Shown: piece after piece, positions 1-8,987 of the stretch
Layout: the number at the start of each line of letters is the position of its first letter
How positions within the stretch are numbered: the first letter of the stretch is position 1
Origin: an uncultured Prevotellaceae bacterium
Lineage (GTDB): Bacteria > Bacteroidota > Bacteroidia > Bacteroidales > Bacteroidaceae
Length of the DNA: 41,071 nucleotides
Direction of reading: 5' to 3'
Assembly: GCA_946540735.1 (NCBI GenBank)
Contig: CAMNIN010000034.1
Location: 1 to 41,071 of the forward strand
The notes under the pieces: generated by a model
The model's input: the letters and a program-made list of their open reading frames with translations, nothing else
Database searches by the model: none
What the model was told of the DNA's origin: nothing
Program-made: the position numbers and the translations under genes

Positions 1-616
1 TATAAGGATTTTTAATCCGATAAAAGCGCATTACAAATGCTAATACTCCATGCGGCCGGATTACAAATCCGCCCGAACGGGAGTTCTGTGTTCATCGGGA
101 TTTGTAATTGTGTTCATCGGGATTTGCAATCCCGATGCTGTGAGTATAAGGATTTTTAATCCGATAAAAGCGCATTACAAATGCTAATACTCCATGCGGT
201 CGGATTGCAAATCCGCCCGAACAACAGTATAAGGATTTTTAATCCGATAAAAGCGCATTACAAATGCTAACACTCCATGCGGTCGGATTACAAATCCGCC
301 CGAACAACAGTATAAGGATTTTTAATCCGATAAAAGCGCATTACAAATGCTAACACTCTATGCGGCCGGATTACAAATCCGCCCGAACGGTACAAGGGTG
401 GCGCTTGGCTTGTCCAAGAATCCCGATGCTGTGTTCATCGGGATTTGTCCGTGTTCATCGGGATTTGCAATCCCGATGCTGTGAGTATAAGGATTTTTAA
501 TCCGATAAAAGCGCATTGCAAATGCTAATACTCCATGCGGCCGGATTACAAATCCGCCCGAACAACAGAACAACAAAGTCAAATCCTCCCGAACAAAGAC
601 GTATCCGCCCGAGCGA
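1..616. repeat. Palindromic repeat array, locus 1
   Basis: This gene-free stretch is built of short hairpins joined by conserved linkers. The recurring modules are GGATTtttAATCC, GCATTacaAATGC, CGGATTacaAATCCG and CGGGATTtgcAATCCCG; all share an ATT-NNN-AAT core and differ in the outer arms. A unit beginning TATAAGGATTTTTAATCCG starts at 1, 145, 228, 311 and 486. The copies at 145, 228 and 311 follow each other with an exact 83-bp period. Between them are direct repeats of TGTTCATCGGGATTTG. A small CTTGGcttgtCCAAG hairpin at about 405-419 recurs at locus 3. The array may continue left of the window. Related arrays lie near 13.8-14.2 kb and 22.04-22.33 kb in the opposite orientation. Function is unknown; REP/MITE-like spread is an inference. 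Confidence 0.9.
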
Positions 617-729
617 CTCACCAATATAAGGGGAATCCAGCAGAGCTACTATCGTAGACCTATTTTTTAAAAATATTTAAAATTGTGGCATCAGGGCCCC
701 GATTAGGAGAAAACGAGCGTTTTTTTTCG

Positions 730-737
730 TAATTTTG
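730..737 (+). promoter_or_regulatory. Probable -7 element of lepA
   Basis: TAATTTTG fits the Bacteroidetes -7 consensus TAnnTTTG and lies 21 nt before the lepA start codon. No clear TTTG is found 19 nt further upstream, so only the -7 half is convincing. The sequence between the repeat array and this box (about 617-729) is AT-rich and shows nothing else I recognise. Confidence 0.55.
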
Positions 738-758
738 CATTTTCTATAGAAAAACAAA

Positions 759-2540
759 ATGGACCTCATCAGAAATTTTTGCATTATCGCACACATCGAC
801 CATGGTAAGTCAACCTTGGCTGACAGGCTTCTTGAACATACCCATACCATTCAGATCACCGAAGGGCAGATGCTCGACAACATGGATCTGGAACGTGAGC
901 GTGGTATCACGATCAAGAGCCATGCCATCCAGATGGAGTACGAATATGAGGGACAAAAATATATCCTCAACCTGATCGATACTCCGGGACACGTGGACTT
1001 TTCCTACGAGGTGTCGAGAAGTATCGCTGCTTGCGAAGGTGCCCTGCTCGTGGTGGACGCCACCCAGGGCGTACAGGCGCAAACCATCTCCAACCTCTAT
1101 ATGGCTATCGACCATAACTTGGAGATCATACCCGTCATCAACAAGATCGACATGCCTTCTGCCATGCCTGATGAGGTGGAGGATGAGATCGTCGAATTGC
1201 TGGGATGCGACCCCGAGGATGTCATCCGTGCTTCCGGCAAGACCGGGGAAGGTGTGGAGGAGATCCTCCAAGCGGTGGTCAAGCGGATCCCGCACCCCGT
1301 GGGTGACCCCAAGGCTCCGCTTCAGGCACTCATCTTCGACTCGGTCTTCAACTCCTTCCGTGGCATCATCGCTTATTTCAAGATCACCAACGGCAGCATC
1401 CGCAAGGGTGACAAGGTGAAGTTCTTCAATACGGGCATGGAGTACGACGCCGACGAGGTGGGCGTGCTCAAGATGGACATGATCCCCCGCCAGCAACTCA
1501 ATACGGGCGAGGTGGGCTATATCATCAGCGGTATCAAGGATGCCAAGGAGGTGAAGGTGGGTGACACCATCACGCATATCGACAGGCCCTGCGAGAAGGC
1601 CATCGAGGGCTTCCAGGAGGTCAAGCCGATGGTGTTCGCCGGTGTCTATCCCATTGACCCGACAGACTATGAGAACCTGCGCTCCTCCTTGGAGAAACTG
1701 CAGCTCAACGACGCTTCGCTGTCGTTCTCGCCTGAGTCTTCGGTGGCCCTGGGCTTTGGCTTCCGGTGCGGCTTCCTCGGACTGCTCCACATGGAGATCA
1801 TCCAGGAACGTCTCGACAGGGAGTTTGATATGGATGTCATCACCACGGTGCCCAACGTGTCGTATATCGTCTATGACAAGCAGGGGGGCTCGAAAGAAGT
1901 GCACAACCCCTCCGGCCTGCCCGATATGACTCTGATCGACCATATCGAGGAACCTTATATCAAGGCTTCGGTCATCACCACAAGCAATTTCATCGGACCG
2001 ATCATGACGCTCTGCCTCGACAAGCGGGGTGAGCTGATCAGTCAGGAATTTGTCAGTGGCAACAGGGTGGAAATCCAGTTCTACCTGCCTCTCGGTGAGA
2101 TCGTCATCGATTTTTATGACAAACTCAAGAGCATATCCAAGGGATATGCGTCGTTTGACTATTATATCTGTGGCTACCGCCCGTCCAAGTTGGCCAAACT
2201 CGACATCCTGCTCAATGGCGAGCCTGTCGACGCATTGTCCACCCTTACCCATCAGGACAATGCGGTGGCTTTCGGAAGGAGAATGTGCGAGAAACTCAAG
2301 GAGTTGATCCCACGGCAGCAGTTTGATATCGCCATCCAGGCTGCCATCGGCGCCAAGATCATCGCCCGTGAAACCGTGAAGTGCGTCAGAAAGGACGTGA
2401 CGGCGAAATGCTATGGTGGTGACGTGTCACGAAAGCGCAAACTGCTTGAGAAACAGAAGAAAGGAAAGAAGCGCATGAAGCAGATCGGAAATGTGGAAGT
2501 GCCGCAGAAGGCTTTCCTCGCTGTGCTGAAGTTAGACTAA
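759..2540 (+). CDS. lepA: Elongation factor 4 (LepA) GTPase
   Basis: LepA is a ribosome-associated translational GTPase that binds the ribosome like EF-G and promotes back-translocation or late steps of subunit maturation. The 593-residue protein has the usual family length. Visible G-domain motifs are AHIDHGKST (residues 11-19, G1), RERGIT (46-51, G2), DTPGHVD (74-80, G3) and NKID (128-131, G4). EF-G-like domains follow, then the basic LepA-specific C-terminus rich in Lys/Arg ([20 protein letters not shown]), which contacts tRNA in known structures. The ATG at 759 starts directly with the conserved [17 protein letters not shown]. The gene stands 25 nt upstream of the Crp-like gene and is probably cotranscribed with it. 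Identification is secure. Confidence 0.97.
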   Translation: MDLIRNFCIIAHIDHGKSTLADRLLEHTHTIQITEGQMLDNMDLERERGITIKSHAIQMEYEYEGQKYILNLIDTPGHVDFSYEVSRSIAACEGALLVVDATQGVQAQTISNLYMAIDHNLEIIPVINKIDMPSAMPDEVEDEIVELLGCDPEDVIRASGKTGEGVEEILQAVVKRIPHPVGDPKAPLQALIFDSVFNSFRGIIAYFKITNGSIRKGDKVKFFNTGMEYDADEVGVLKMDMIPRQQLNTGEVGYIISGIKDAKEVKVGDTITHIDRPCEKAIEGFQEVKPMVFAGVYPIDPTDYENLRSSLEKLQLNDASLSFSPESSVALGFGFRCGFLGLLHMEIIQERLDREFDMDVITTVPNVSYIVYDKQGGSKEVHNPSGLPDMTLIDHIEEPYIKASVITTSNFIGPIMTLCLDKRGELISQEFVSGNRVEIQFYLPLGEIVIDFYDKLKSISKGYASFDYYICGYRPSKLAKLDILLNGEPVDALSTLTHQDNAVAFGRRMCEKLKELIPRQQFDIAIQAAIGAKIIARETVKCVRKDVTAKCYGGDVSRKRKLLEKQKKGKKRMKQIGNVEVPQKAFLAVLKLD

Positions 2541-2549
2541 AGATCTTTT

Positions 2550-2559
2550 GGAAAGGAGA
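2550..2559 (+). promoter_or_regulatory. Shine-Dalgarno site deciding the start of the Crp-like gene
   Basis: The purine run GGAAAGGAGA lies 6 nt before the ATG at 2566. It is one of few strong Shine-Dalgarno-like sites in the window and argues against the upstream TTG start at 2548. Confidence 0.6.
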
Positions 2560-2565
2560 GAAACG

Positions 2566-3162
2566 ATGAGAGAACCGCAACACACCATGCGGGACATTGC
2601 CCGCGAATTGGCAAGGAAGTACAGTACCATGACGCATGACGAACTCGACACCCTCGAGTCGGTCCTTGTCATGCGGAAATTCACCAAAGGGCAGATTGTC
2701 CTGAAAGAAGGGGAGGTTTGCCGCGATATCCTTTATATCGACACGGGGCTGCTGAGGCAGTTTTACAGGAAGAACGGCAGGGTGGTCACTGAGCACCTGG
2801 GGGTCGACGGCACCATCGTGATGTGCATCGAGAGCCTCTTCCGCGAGGAGCCCACGACGCTGCAGATTGAGGCGCTGGAAAACTCCACCTGCTACGCGCT
2901 TCCCAAGCAACGGCTTGAGGAGGTGGCCTTGCACAATGTCAATATCCAGATTCTCTACCGCAAGATCTTGGAGGAATCGCTGATCCTCTCTCAGGTGCAT
3001 GCCGACCTGGTGAGGTTTGAGTCGGCACAGGACAGGTACCGTAAACTCTGCAAACTCATGCCAAAGGTGGTGCAGCGCGCGCCGCTCAATTATATTGCCA
3101 ACTATTTGCAGATGAGTCCGGAGACATTGAGCCGCGTGCGCTCGGCCACGCTCCTCGACTGA
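2566..3162 (+). CDS. Crp/Fnr-family transcriptional regulator
   Basis: This 198-residue protein has an N-terminal cyclic-nucleotide-binding-type beta roll (about residues 30-120, including KGQIVLKEGEVCRDILYIDTG) and a short C-terminal helix-turn-helix (LNYIANYLQMSPETLSRVRS). The layout and length match the many small Crp-like regulators of Bacteroidetes, whose ligands are mostly unknown. An in-frame TTG at 2548 would lengthen it by six residues. The ATG at 2566 is preferred because GGAAAGGAGA (2550-2559) is then a well-placed ribosome binding site, which the longer form would translate. The gene follows lepA by 25 nt and ends before a strong terminator. Targets cannot be told from the sequence. 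Confidence 0.88.
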   Translation: MREPQHTMRDIARELARKYSTMTHDELDTLESVLVMRKFTKGQIVLKEGEVCRDILYIDTGLLRQFYRKNGRVVTEHLGVDGTIVMCIESLFREEPTTLQIEALENSTCYALPKQRLEEVALHNVNIQILYRKILEESLILSQVHADLVRFESAQDRYRKLCKLMPKVVQRAPLNYIANYLQMSPETLSRVRSATLLD

Positions 3163-3202
3163 TACGGACTCCTGTCGGAGGCCCCGGATGAGAAGACAAA
3201 CG

Positions 3203-3230
3203 AAAGATATGCTGCGGCATATCTTTTTTT
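3203..3230 (+). terminator. Rho-independent terminator after the lepA/Crp unit
   Basis: AAAGATATGC (3203-3212) pairs perfectly with GCATATCTTT (3217-3226) across a TGCG tetraloop, and the 3' arm runs into an uninterrupted T tract. It separates the Crp-like gene from the promoter of the next gene. Confidence 0.85.
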
Positions 3231-3265
3231 GTCTCCATTTTCTTGGTTTTTTCCGGAAAAATCAT

Positions 3266-3273
3266 TACTTTTG
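3266..3273 (+). promoter_or_regulatory. -7 element of the EamA transporter gene
   Basis: TACTTTTG matches TAnnTTTG and lies 26 nt before the ATG. The sequence at the -33 position is TTGG, one base off TTTG, with a 19-nt spacer. Confidence 0.6.
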
Positions 3274-3299
3274 CATAAAAGTTCAATTTTTATACTACT

Positions 3300-4208
3300 A
3301 TGAAATCCTCTGCCAGCACAATCACCCGCTCCAATATGATATACCATCTCGTGGCCATCGCCGTGGTGGCCATCTGGGGGAGTACGCTGGTGAGCACCAA
3401 ACTGCTGATGCAGGCGGGTATGCGTGCCGACGAGGTGTTTTTCGCCAGGTTTCTGATTGCTTATCTGGCTATTATCGCTTTCTCGCCACGCAAGCTGTTT
3501 GCTGATGGCTGGAAAGACGAGTTGATGATGCTTCTCCTGGGTATCACAGGCGGTTCTCTCTATTTCATCACCGAAAACCTGGCTGTGGGGCTGACGTATG
3601 TCAACAATGTGAGTTTCATTGTCAGTACCTCACCGCTCATCACCATGTTTTTTATCCTCATGACCTACAAGGGGTTGCCAGTGAGGAAAATTCTTATCCT
3701 TGGCAGCATATTGGCTGTCGTGGGCATCGGCATCGTGATCTTCAATGGCCAGGTGGTGCTGAAACTCAATCCCATGGGTGATTTGATGTCGGCTGCGGCT
3801 GCTTTGTGCTGGGGATTCTACAGCTATCTGGTCAAAATCATGGGCGACCGCTATGATTCCGTCTTCCTCACCCGCAAAGTGTTCTTCTATGGTACGGTGT
3901 CGACACTGCCCGTCTTCTACTTCAAACCGTGGCATTTTGGCCTTGACGGACTGATGCAGTCGAGTGTGATGCTCAATCTGCTCTTCTTGGGACTTATCGC
4001 CTCCTTCGTCTGCTTTGCCCTGTGGAATATCGCCATCACGAAACTGGGCGCCGTCACCATATCCAACTATTGTTACCTCATCCCCGTGGCTACGGTCATC
4101 TTCAGTGCCATCTTCCTCGATGAGCCTATGACGCCTATGGCCTATGCGGGGTCGTCGCTCATCCTTATCGGCGTGTATTTCGCCAATAAGGGTTGCGCTG
4201 ATGACTGA
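3300..4208 (+). CDS. DMT-superfamily (EamA) transporter
   Basis: This 302-residue integral membrane protein has about ten hydrophobic segments arranged as two EamA halves. The first half opens with IAVVAIWGSTLVSTKLLM and the second around GDLMSAAAALCWGFYSYLVK. The closing segment SSLILIGVYFANKG is typical of drug/metabolite exporters of the 10-TMS RhaT/EamA type. Members export amino acids, metabolites or drugs from the cytoplasm; the substrate here is unknown. The gene has its own promoter and ends against a hairpin that faces the convergent acyl-CoA synthetase gene, so it is probably a single-gene unit. Confidence 0.9.
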   Translation: MKSSASTITRSNMIYHLVAIAVVAIWGSTLVSTKLLMQAGMRADEVFFARFLIAYLAIIAFSPRKLFADGWKDELMMLLLGITGGSLYFITENLAVGLTYVNNVSFIVSTSPLITMFFILMTYKGLPVRKILILGSILAVVGIGIVIFNGQVVLKLNPMGDLMSAAAALCWGFYSYLVKIMGDRYDSVFLTRKVFFYGTVSTLPVFYFKPWHFGLDGLMQSSVMLNLLFLGLIASFVCFALWNIAITKLGAVTISNYCYLIPVATVIFSAIFLDEPMTPMAYAGSSLILIGVYFANKGCADD

Positions 4209-4218
4209 TGAAACAAAA

Positions 4219-4244
4219 AGGGCGGCCTGATAGCCGCCCTCTTC
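4219..4244. terminator. Bidirectional terminator between convergent genes
   Basis: AGGGCGGC (4219-4226) pairs perfectly with GCCGCCCT (4233-4240) around a 6-nt loop. It is preceded by AAACAAAAA and followed by CTTCGTTATTT, so it can serve the transporter on + and the acyl-CoA synthetase on -. Confidence 0.75.
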
Positions 4245-4253
4245 GTTATTTCG

Positions 4254-5930
4254 TCACATCAGTGATTTAGTCAGGTAAAGGAATCGCTTGATGCTCTTCT
4301 TCGGTGTCTTCTCAAACTCCTCCTCCTGCAGCCGGATGGAGGAGATCTTGCTGTAGGCCGGAAGCATGTTGTTCAGTTCCTTGCGGTTCTGCTCCATGAT
4401 GCTCTCCAGGTCGCTGTTGGTGAAGCCCATGGCATGTGCCTCGTCGAGATCGGGGTGAACCAGTCCGATCAGCTTGTCCTCCTCTTGGATGACGATGCTC
4501 TCATTCACGAGGGTCATCGAGTTGAGCTTGTCTTCGATCTCCTCCGGGTAGATGTTCTGCCCGTTGGCTCCTAAGAGCATGTATTTGCTGCGGCCCTTGA
4601 TGAAGACGTTGCCCTCGGCATCCATCACGCCCAGGTCGCCGGTATGATACCAACCGTCCTTGTCGATGGTCTGGCGCGTGGCTTCCTCGTTCTTGTAGTA
4701 GCCGAGCATCACGTTGAGTCCCTTGACCAGGATCTCGCCGGGTATGTTCTGCGGGTCGCTGCTGGCAATCCTGATCTCATTGTGGATGACGGCTTTGCCG
4801 CAACTGCCTGGGACAAACTCACGGTAGTCGGCGTAGCAGATGATCGGTGCGCACTCCGTAGCTCCATAGCCCACGGTGTAGGGGAACTCGATGCGGTGGA
4901 GGAATGACTCCACCTCCTGGTTGAAGGCTGCGCCGCCGATAATCACCTCAAAGAAATTGCCGCCAAAGGATTTCACCACCTGGTCGCGGATGGTCTGCCG
5001 CACTTTCTTGTTGACCACAGGCATGTTGAGCAGAAGCCTCATGCGGTTGTTCTGGATGAGGGGGAACACTTTCTTCTTGATGATCTTCTCGATGACCAGG
5101 GGCACGGCGATGATGATCACCGGTTTCACTTCGGCGAAAGCCTTGGCGATGATGGCTGGCGAAGGTACGCGGGTCAGGTAGAAGACATGGCATCCCCGGA
5201 GAAACTCATAGATAAACTCGAACGACATGCCATACATGTGGGCCATGGGCAGGATGCTCAGCACGTTGCTGCCTTCTTTCACGTTGTCGCCCATCACGTG
5301 GCAGGCGAAGTCGTAGTTGCTCCAGATGGCTCTGTAGGGGATCATCACACCCTTGGAGAATCCGGTGGTGCCGCTGGTGTAGTTGATGAGCGCCAGCTCG
5401 TCGGGACTCTGTTCCTTGTAGTAGTTGACATGCTCCTGACGGAAATATTTCGGATATTTCTTGCCGAACATCTCGTTGAGGTGCTCGCGGGCGAACGTGA
5501 GCTTGTCGGAACGGGAGAACAGCAGCGAGTAGTCGGGGATATAGATGATACCTTCAATGTCGGGCATCTTGGTGGCATCGACCTGCGTCGATACTACATC
5601 GCCGGCGAAGAGTAGCTTGGCTCCGCTGTGGTTGACGATGTTGTGGATCTGGTCGGCCGTGAACTCATGCAGGATAGGCACGGCCACGGCCCCATAGGTG
5701 AGTGTGGCGAGGAATGCTGCTGCCCATCCCGCACTGTTGCGTCCGCACAGTGCGATCTTGTCGCCTCTTTTCACACCGCTGCTCTCAAACATGATGTGGA
5801 GCTTCTCGATTTTCCGCGCGACATCATGATATTGCAGCGTGATGCCTTTATAATCTGTCAGGGCATCCAGGTTCCAATGCTGGATGATGCTCTTTTCGAT
5901 CAGTTCGTTGAAATTGGGTATGTGTTCCAT
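4254..5930 (-). CDS. AMP-binding acyl-CoA synthetase (FadD-like), second copy
   Basis: This is a member of the ANL adenylate-forming superfamily, most like long-chain fatty acid-CoA ligases: ATP activates a carboxylate to acyl-AMP, which is passed to CoA or a similar thiol. The P-loop motif YTSGTTGFSKGV, the A5-type motif GYGATECAP, the hinge motif GWYHTGDLG and the terminal catalytic-lysine region TPKKSIKR are all present. The length is 558 residues from the ATG at 5930; a TTG one codon earlier is less likely. It lies 11 nt downstream of a close paralogue on the same strand and must share its promoter. The acyl substrate is unknown. No signal peptide is seen. Confidence 0.9.
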   Translation of the reverse strand: MEHIPNFNELIEKSIIQHWNLDALTDYKGITLQYHDVARKIEKLHIMFESSGVKRGDKIALCGRNSAGWAAAFLATLTYGAVAVPILHEFTADQIHNIVNHSGAKLLFAGDVVSTQVDATKMPDIEGIIYIPDYSLLFSRSDKLTFAREHLNEMFGKKYPKYFRQEHVNYYKEQSPDELALINYTSGTTGFSKGVMIPYRAIWSNYDFACHVMGDNVKEGSNVLSILPMAHMYGMSFEFIYEFLRGCHVFYLTRVPSPAIIAKAFAEVKPVIIIAVPLVIEKIIKKKVFPLIQNNRMRLLLNMPVVNKKVRQTIRDQVVKSFGGNFFEVIIGGAAFNQEVESFLHRIEFPYTVGYGATECAPIICYADYREFVPGSCGKAVIHNEIRIASSDPQNIPGEILVKGLNVMLGYYKNEEATRQTIDKDGWYHTGDLGVMDAEGNVFIKGRSKYMLLGANGQNIYPEEIEDKLNSMTLVNESIVIQEEDKLIGLVHPDLDEAHAMGFTNSDLESIMEQNRKELNNMLPAYSKISSIRLQEEEFEKTPKKSIKRFLYLTKSLM

Positions 5931-5941
5931 CAAGTATTTCC

Positions 5942-7612
5942 TTATCTGATGTTTTGGTATAGGTATCTCTTAATGCTTTTCTTGGGGGTCTTGGCGAATT
6001 CATCCTCATGGATGCGGACGGCCGACAGCCGGCTGTAGGCTGGCATGACGGCATTGATGTCCTGCCGGTTCTGCTCCATCACTTTCTCCACGTCTTCCTG
6101 GGTGAATCCCATTGCCTTGGCTTCTTCATAGTCGGGGTGTACGAGGGCGATGAACTTGTCGCCGTCCTGCACCACGATGCTCTCGCTGACGATCGCCATC
6201 GAGTTGAGCTTGTCCTCTATCTCTTCTGGATACACGTTCTGCCCGTTGCTGCTGAGGAGCATGTTCTTCTTCCTGCCGCGGATGAAGATGTTGCCGTCGG
6301 CATCCATCGTGCCCAGGTCGCCGGTGTGATACCAGCCGTCGCTGTCGATGGCCTCGCGCGTGGCTTCCTCGTTCTTGTAGTAGCCGAGCATGACATGACG
6401 GCCGCGGGTGATGATCTCGCCTTCTGCCGACTGGGGGTCGCGGCTCAGGATGCACACCTCCATGCCGCTCACCGGACGGCCGCAGCTTCCCATGGCGTAG
6501 CTCTTCCAGTCTTGGTAGGAGATGAGCGGCGCACACTCTGTCGTGCCGTATCCCACGGTATAGGGGAACTCTATGCTATGAAGGAAAGCCTCCACTTCCT
6601 TGTTGAGGGCGGCTCCTCCGATGATCACTTCATAAGCGTTGCCTCCGAAGGCCTCGTACACCTGCTCGCAGATTTTCTGCTTCACCTTCTTGCTGATCAC
6701 GGGCATGTTGAGCAGCAGCCTCACCACGTTGTTCTGGATCTTCGGGAATACGCGCTTGCGGATGATTTTCTCGATCACCAGCGGCACCGATACGACCAGT
6801 GTCGGCTTGACATCGGCGAAGGCTTGTGCGATAATGGCAGGGGAGGGAAGGCGGGTGAGGAAGAAAAGGTGGATGCCGAAGCTGAAGGGGAAGAGAAATT
6901 CTATGGCCATGCCATACATGTGTGCCATCGGTAGGATGCTGAGCATGCTGCTATGCGGCTCCAGGTGGGGGTTGCCCAGTTCCTCGATGCAGAAATTGAC
7001 GTTGCCGGTGAGCGTGCGGTAGGGGAGCATCACGCCTTTTGAGAATCCCGTCGTACCGCTGGTGTAGTTGATGAGCGCCAATTCCTCTTTGTCATCCTCA
7101 TAGTAGTTGACGTCGGTCTTCCTGAAGGATTTGGGGTATTTCTGGCCGAAGAGTTCGTTGAGATGCTCTCGGGCGAAGACCAATTGGTTGGAGCGCGACA
7201 TGAAGACAGAGAAATCGGGCAGATAGACAATCCCCTCGATACCAGGCATTTGCTCGGGGTCGATGGATTTGGCCACCACATCGCCCACGAACAGCAGGCG
7301 CGACTCACTATGATTGACGATATTGTGGATTTGCTCGGCATTGAATTCATGGAGAATCGGCACTGCCACGGCTCCGTAGGTCAGCGTGGCCAGGAAAGCC
7401 ACGCCCCAATGGGCACTGTTACGGCCGCAAATAGCGATCTTGTCGCCTTTGCGCACGCCGATCTGCTCCATCATGATATGCATCTTTTCTATCTTGCGGG
7501 CTACGTCCTTGAATTGCAGTGTCGCACCTTTGTAATCTGTGAGTGCGTCGTAGTCCCAATTTGATACAATGCTTCTTTCTATGGTCTTATTGAAATTGTT
7601 GATCAAATCCAT
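5942..7612 (-). CDS. AMP-binding acyl-CoA synthetase (FadD-like), first copy
   Basis: This 556-residue ANL-superfamily enzyme is closely similar to the downstream gene over its whole length: both share ALTDYKG near residue 24, GDKIA.CGRNSA and the block FLATLTYGAVAVPILHEF. Its own motifs are YTSGTTGFSKGV, GYGTTECAP, GWYHTGDLG and TPKKSIKR, so both copies look catalytically complete. An in-frame upstream start at 7660 would add 16 residues, but that start overlaps the promoter. The ATG at 7612 gives MDLINNFNKTIERSI, which aligns with the paralogue's N-terminus. It is the first gene of a two-gene unit whose promoter is covered by repeated TGTGCAAA half-sites. Likely role: activation of exogenous or recycled fatty acids. 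Confidence 0.92.
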   Translation of the reverse strand: MDLINNFNKTIERSIVSNWDYDALTDYKGATLQFKDVARKIEKMHIMMEQIGVRKGDKIAICGRNSAHWGVAFLATLTYGAVAVPILHEFNAEQIHNIVNHSESRLLFVGDVVAKSIDPEQMPGIEGIVYLPDFSVFMSRSNQLVFAREHLNELFGQKYPKSFRKTDVNYYEDDKEELALINYTSGTTGFSKGVMLPYRTLTGNVNFCIEELGNPHLEPHSSMLSILPMAHMYGMAIEFLFPFSFGIHLFFLTRLPSPAIIAQAFADVKPTLVVSVPLVIEKIIRKRVFPKIQNNVVRLLLNMPVISKKVKQKICEQVYEAFGGNAYEVIIGGAALNKEVEAFLHSIEFPYTVGYGTTECAPLISYQDWKSYAMGSCGRPVSGMEVCILSRDPQSAEGEIITRGRHVMLGYYKNEEATREAIDSDGWYHTGDLGTMDADGNIFIRGRKKNMLLSSNGQNVYPEEIEDKLNSMAIVSESIVVQDGDKFIALVHPDYEEAKAMGFTQEDVEKVMEQNRQDINAVMPAYSRLSAVRIHEDEFAKTPKKSIKRYLYQNIR

Positions 7613-7680
7613 TGCACAAATTTTCAAATAATGTGCAAAGGTAATATCTATTTTGCACAATTCAAAAAAAAATGTGCAAA
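7612..7680. promoter_or_regulatory. Four alternating TGTGCAAA half-sites over a promoter
   Basis: TTGCACAA (7612-7619), TGTGCAAA (7632-7639), TTTGCACA (7652-7659) and TGTGCAAA (7673-7680) alternate in orientation. Their cores start at 7613, 7633, 7654 and 7674, so the spacing is 20-21 bp, about two helical turns. They cover the start codon, the -7 box, the spacer and the region just upstream of -33. This is the pattern expected of an operator bound by a dimeric or oligomeric regulator. Part of the second site coincides with the promoter consensus, which weakens that single site. Confidence 0.55.
7636..7666 (-). promoter_or_regulatory. Promoter of the acyl-CoA synthetase pair
   Basis: Read on the minus strand, TTTG (7666-7663), a 19-nt spacer and TACCTTTG (7643-7636) form a complete Bacteroidetes housekeeping promoter 23 nt before the ATG at 7612. 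Confidence 0.8.
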
Positions 7681-7733
7681 AATTCGGGACTATGTAGGGT
7701 TATATCCTAAATAGACTAAAAAAAAGGAAAAAA

Positions 7734-8981
7734 CTATTCATATTTCATGGATTTCGCCGGTTGGATGTGCGAAATCAGATAACTCGGCGCGATCAGCACG
7801 ATGACACTGATGAGCAGTGTGCCTATGTTGATGAGCACGATGGCGGGGATGCTGATCTCGATGGGAACCACATCCACATAATAGGTTTCCGCATCAAGCT
7901 TCACCACTCCTGTCAGCCGTTGGATCAGGCAGATGCCAAGTCCGAGGAGGTTGCCGATGGCCATGCCTTTGGCGATGATGAAGACGGCGAACCAGAGAAA
8001 CGTGTGGCGTATCGTCTTGTTCTTGGCTCCCATGGCTTTCAGTGTACCGATCATGCTCGTACGCTCGATGATGATGATGAGCAGGCCCGATATCATGGTG
8101 AATCCTGCCACGGCCACCATCAGGGCGAGGATGATCCACACGTCGAGGTCGAGCAGGTCGAGCCAGGCGAAGATCTGGGGATAGGCGTCCTGGATGGTGA
8201 GTGAGGAGTAGGTGGCGCCGTAGGGGTCTTCCTTGCGGTCCACGGCATCGTTCATGGCCAGGTCCACCTTATCTAATAGATGATAGTCGCGGATGGTGAT
8301 TTCCGCGCCGCTTGCCTGGTCGGGTTGCCAGCCGTTGAGTTTCACCACCGTATAGAGGTCGGCGAAGCAGGTGTTCTCGTCAAAGTGCTTCAGGTCGGTA
8401 CGGTAGACTCCGCTGATCGTCAGTCGTCGTGTGCGCACGTTGTTGTCGCCCATGAAGTAGGCGAAGATGCGGTCGCCGGCGCGCACCTGCAGTTTGTCGG
8501 CGATGATTTTCGAGATCACGATCTTGTTGCTGCTCTTCTTGTCGCTGAAGGAGGGCAGTTCTCCTTCCACCATGTTGCTGGCGATGAAGGTGGAGTCAAA
8601 CTCAGGCCCCACTCCCTTGAGTGTCACGCCGAGGAAGTCCTGGTCGGTCTTGAGGATGCCTTGTTTGAGGGCATAGCGTTGCACATGCTTCACCCCGTCG
8701 ATATGTCCCAGCAGTTGCATCATGCTGTCGTCCATGCAGATGGGGTAGGGGGCCTCATGCTGCAGGGCCATGTAGTCGCCCACGATGATGTGGCTTCCGA
8801 AGCCGATCACCTTGTCGCGGATGGTGTGCTTGAAACCGAGTACCACGCACACCGAGACGATCATCACGGCCAGGCCGATGGCCACGCCGGCGGTGGCGAT
8901 ACGGATGGCGGGACGGCTCACCTTCCGGCGGTCGTCGTCGTCATGATAGATGTGTCGGGCTATGAATAGGGGAAGGTTCAC
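7734..8981 (-). CDS. LolC/LolE-type ABC transporter permease (FtsX domain)
   Basis: The 415-residue protein has one N-terminal membrane segment (about residues 25-47, GVAIGLAVMIVSVCVVLGF), a large periplasmic domain (about 50-270), and three C-terminal segments (about 281-304, 330-352, 378-402) forming an FtsX domain. This is the topology of lipoprotein-releasing permeases LolC/E and related MacB-like proteins, which extract lipoproteins from the inner membrane with an ATPase partner. No ATPase gene is adjacent. The start is GTG at 8981 (MNLPLFIARHIY), matching the usual family N-terminus. It begins 6 nt after the aminotransferase stop, so the two are cotranscribed. The choice between LolC and LolE cannot be made here. 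Confidence 0.87.
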   Translation of the reverse strand: MNLPLFIARHIYHDDDDRRKVSRPAIRIATAGVAIGLAVMIVSVCVVLGFKHTIRDKVIGFGSHIIVGDYMALQHEAPYPICMDDSMMQLLGHIDGVKHVQRYALKQGILKTDQDFLGVTLKGVGPEFDSTFIASNMVEGELPSFSDKKSSNKIVISKIIADKLQVRAGDRIFAYFMGDNNVRTRRLTISGVYRTDLKHFDENTCFADLYTVVKLNGWQPDQASGAEITIRDYHLLDKVDLAMNDAVDRKEDPYGATYSSLTIQDAYPQIFAWLDLLDLDVWIILALMVAVAGFTMISGLLIIIIERTSMIGTLKAMGAKNKTIRHTFLWFAVFIIAKGMAIGNLLGLGICLIQRLTGVVKLDAETYYVDVVPIEISIPAIVLINIGTLLISVIVLIAPSYLISHIQPAKSMKYE

Positions 8982-8987
8982 GGGCGG

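Noticed and set aside
358..624. An 88-codon frame on the minus strand in repeat locus 1.
   Set aside because: It only translates the palindromic repeats and would change with each repeat copy; no promoter or conserved content.
810..2252. A 480-codon open frame on the minus strand opposite lepA.
   Set aside because: It lies entirely antisense to a clearly conserved GTPase, has His/Asp-rich low-quality composition and no promoter; it results from codon bias of the real gene.
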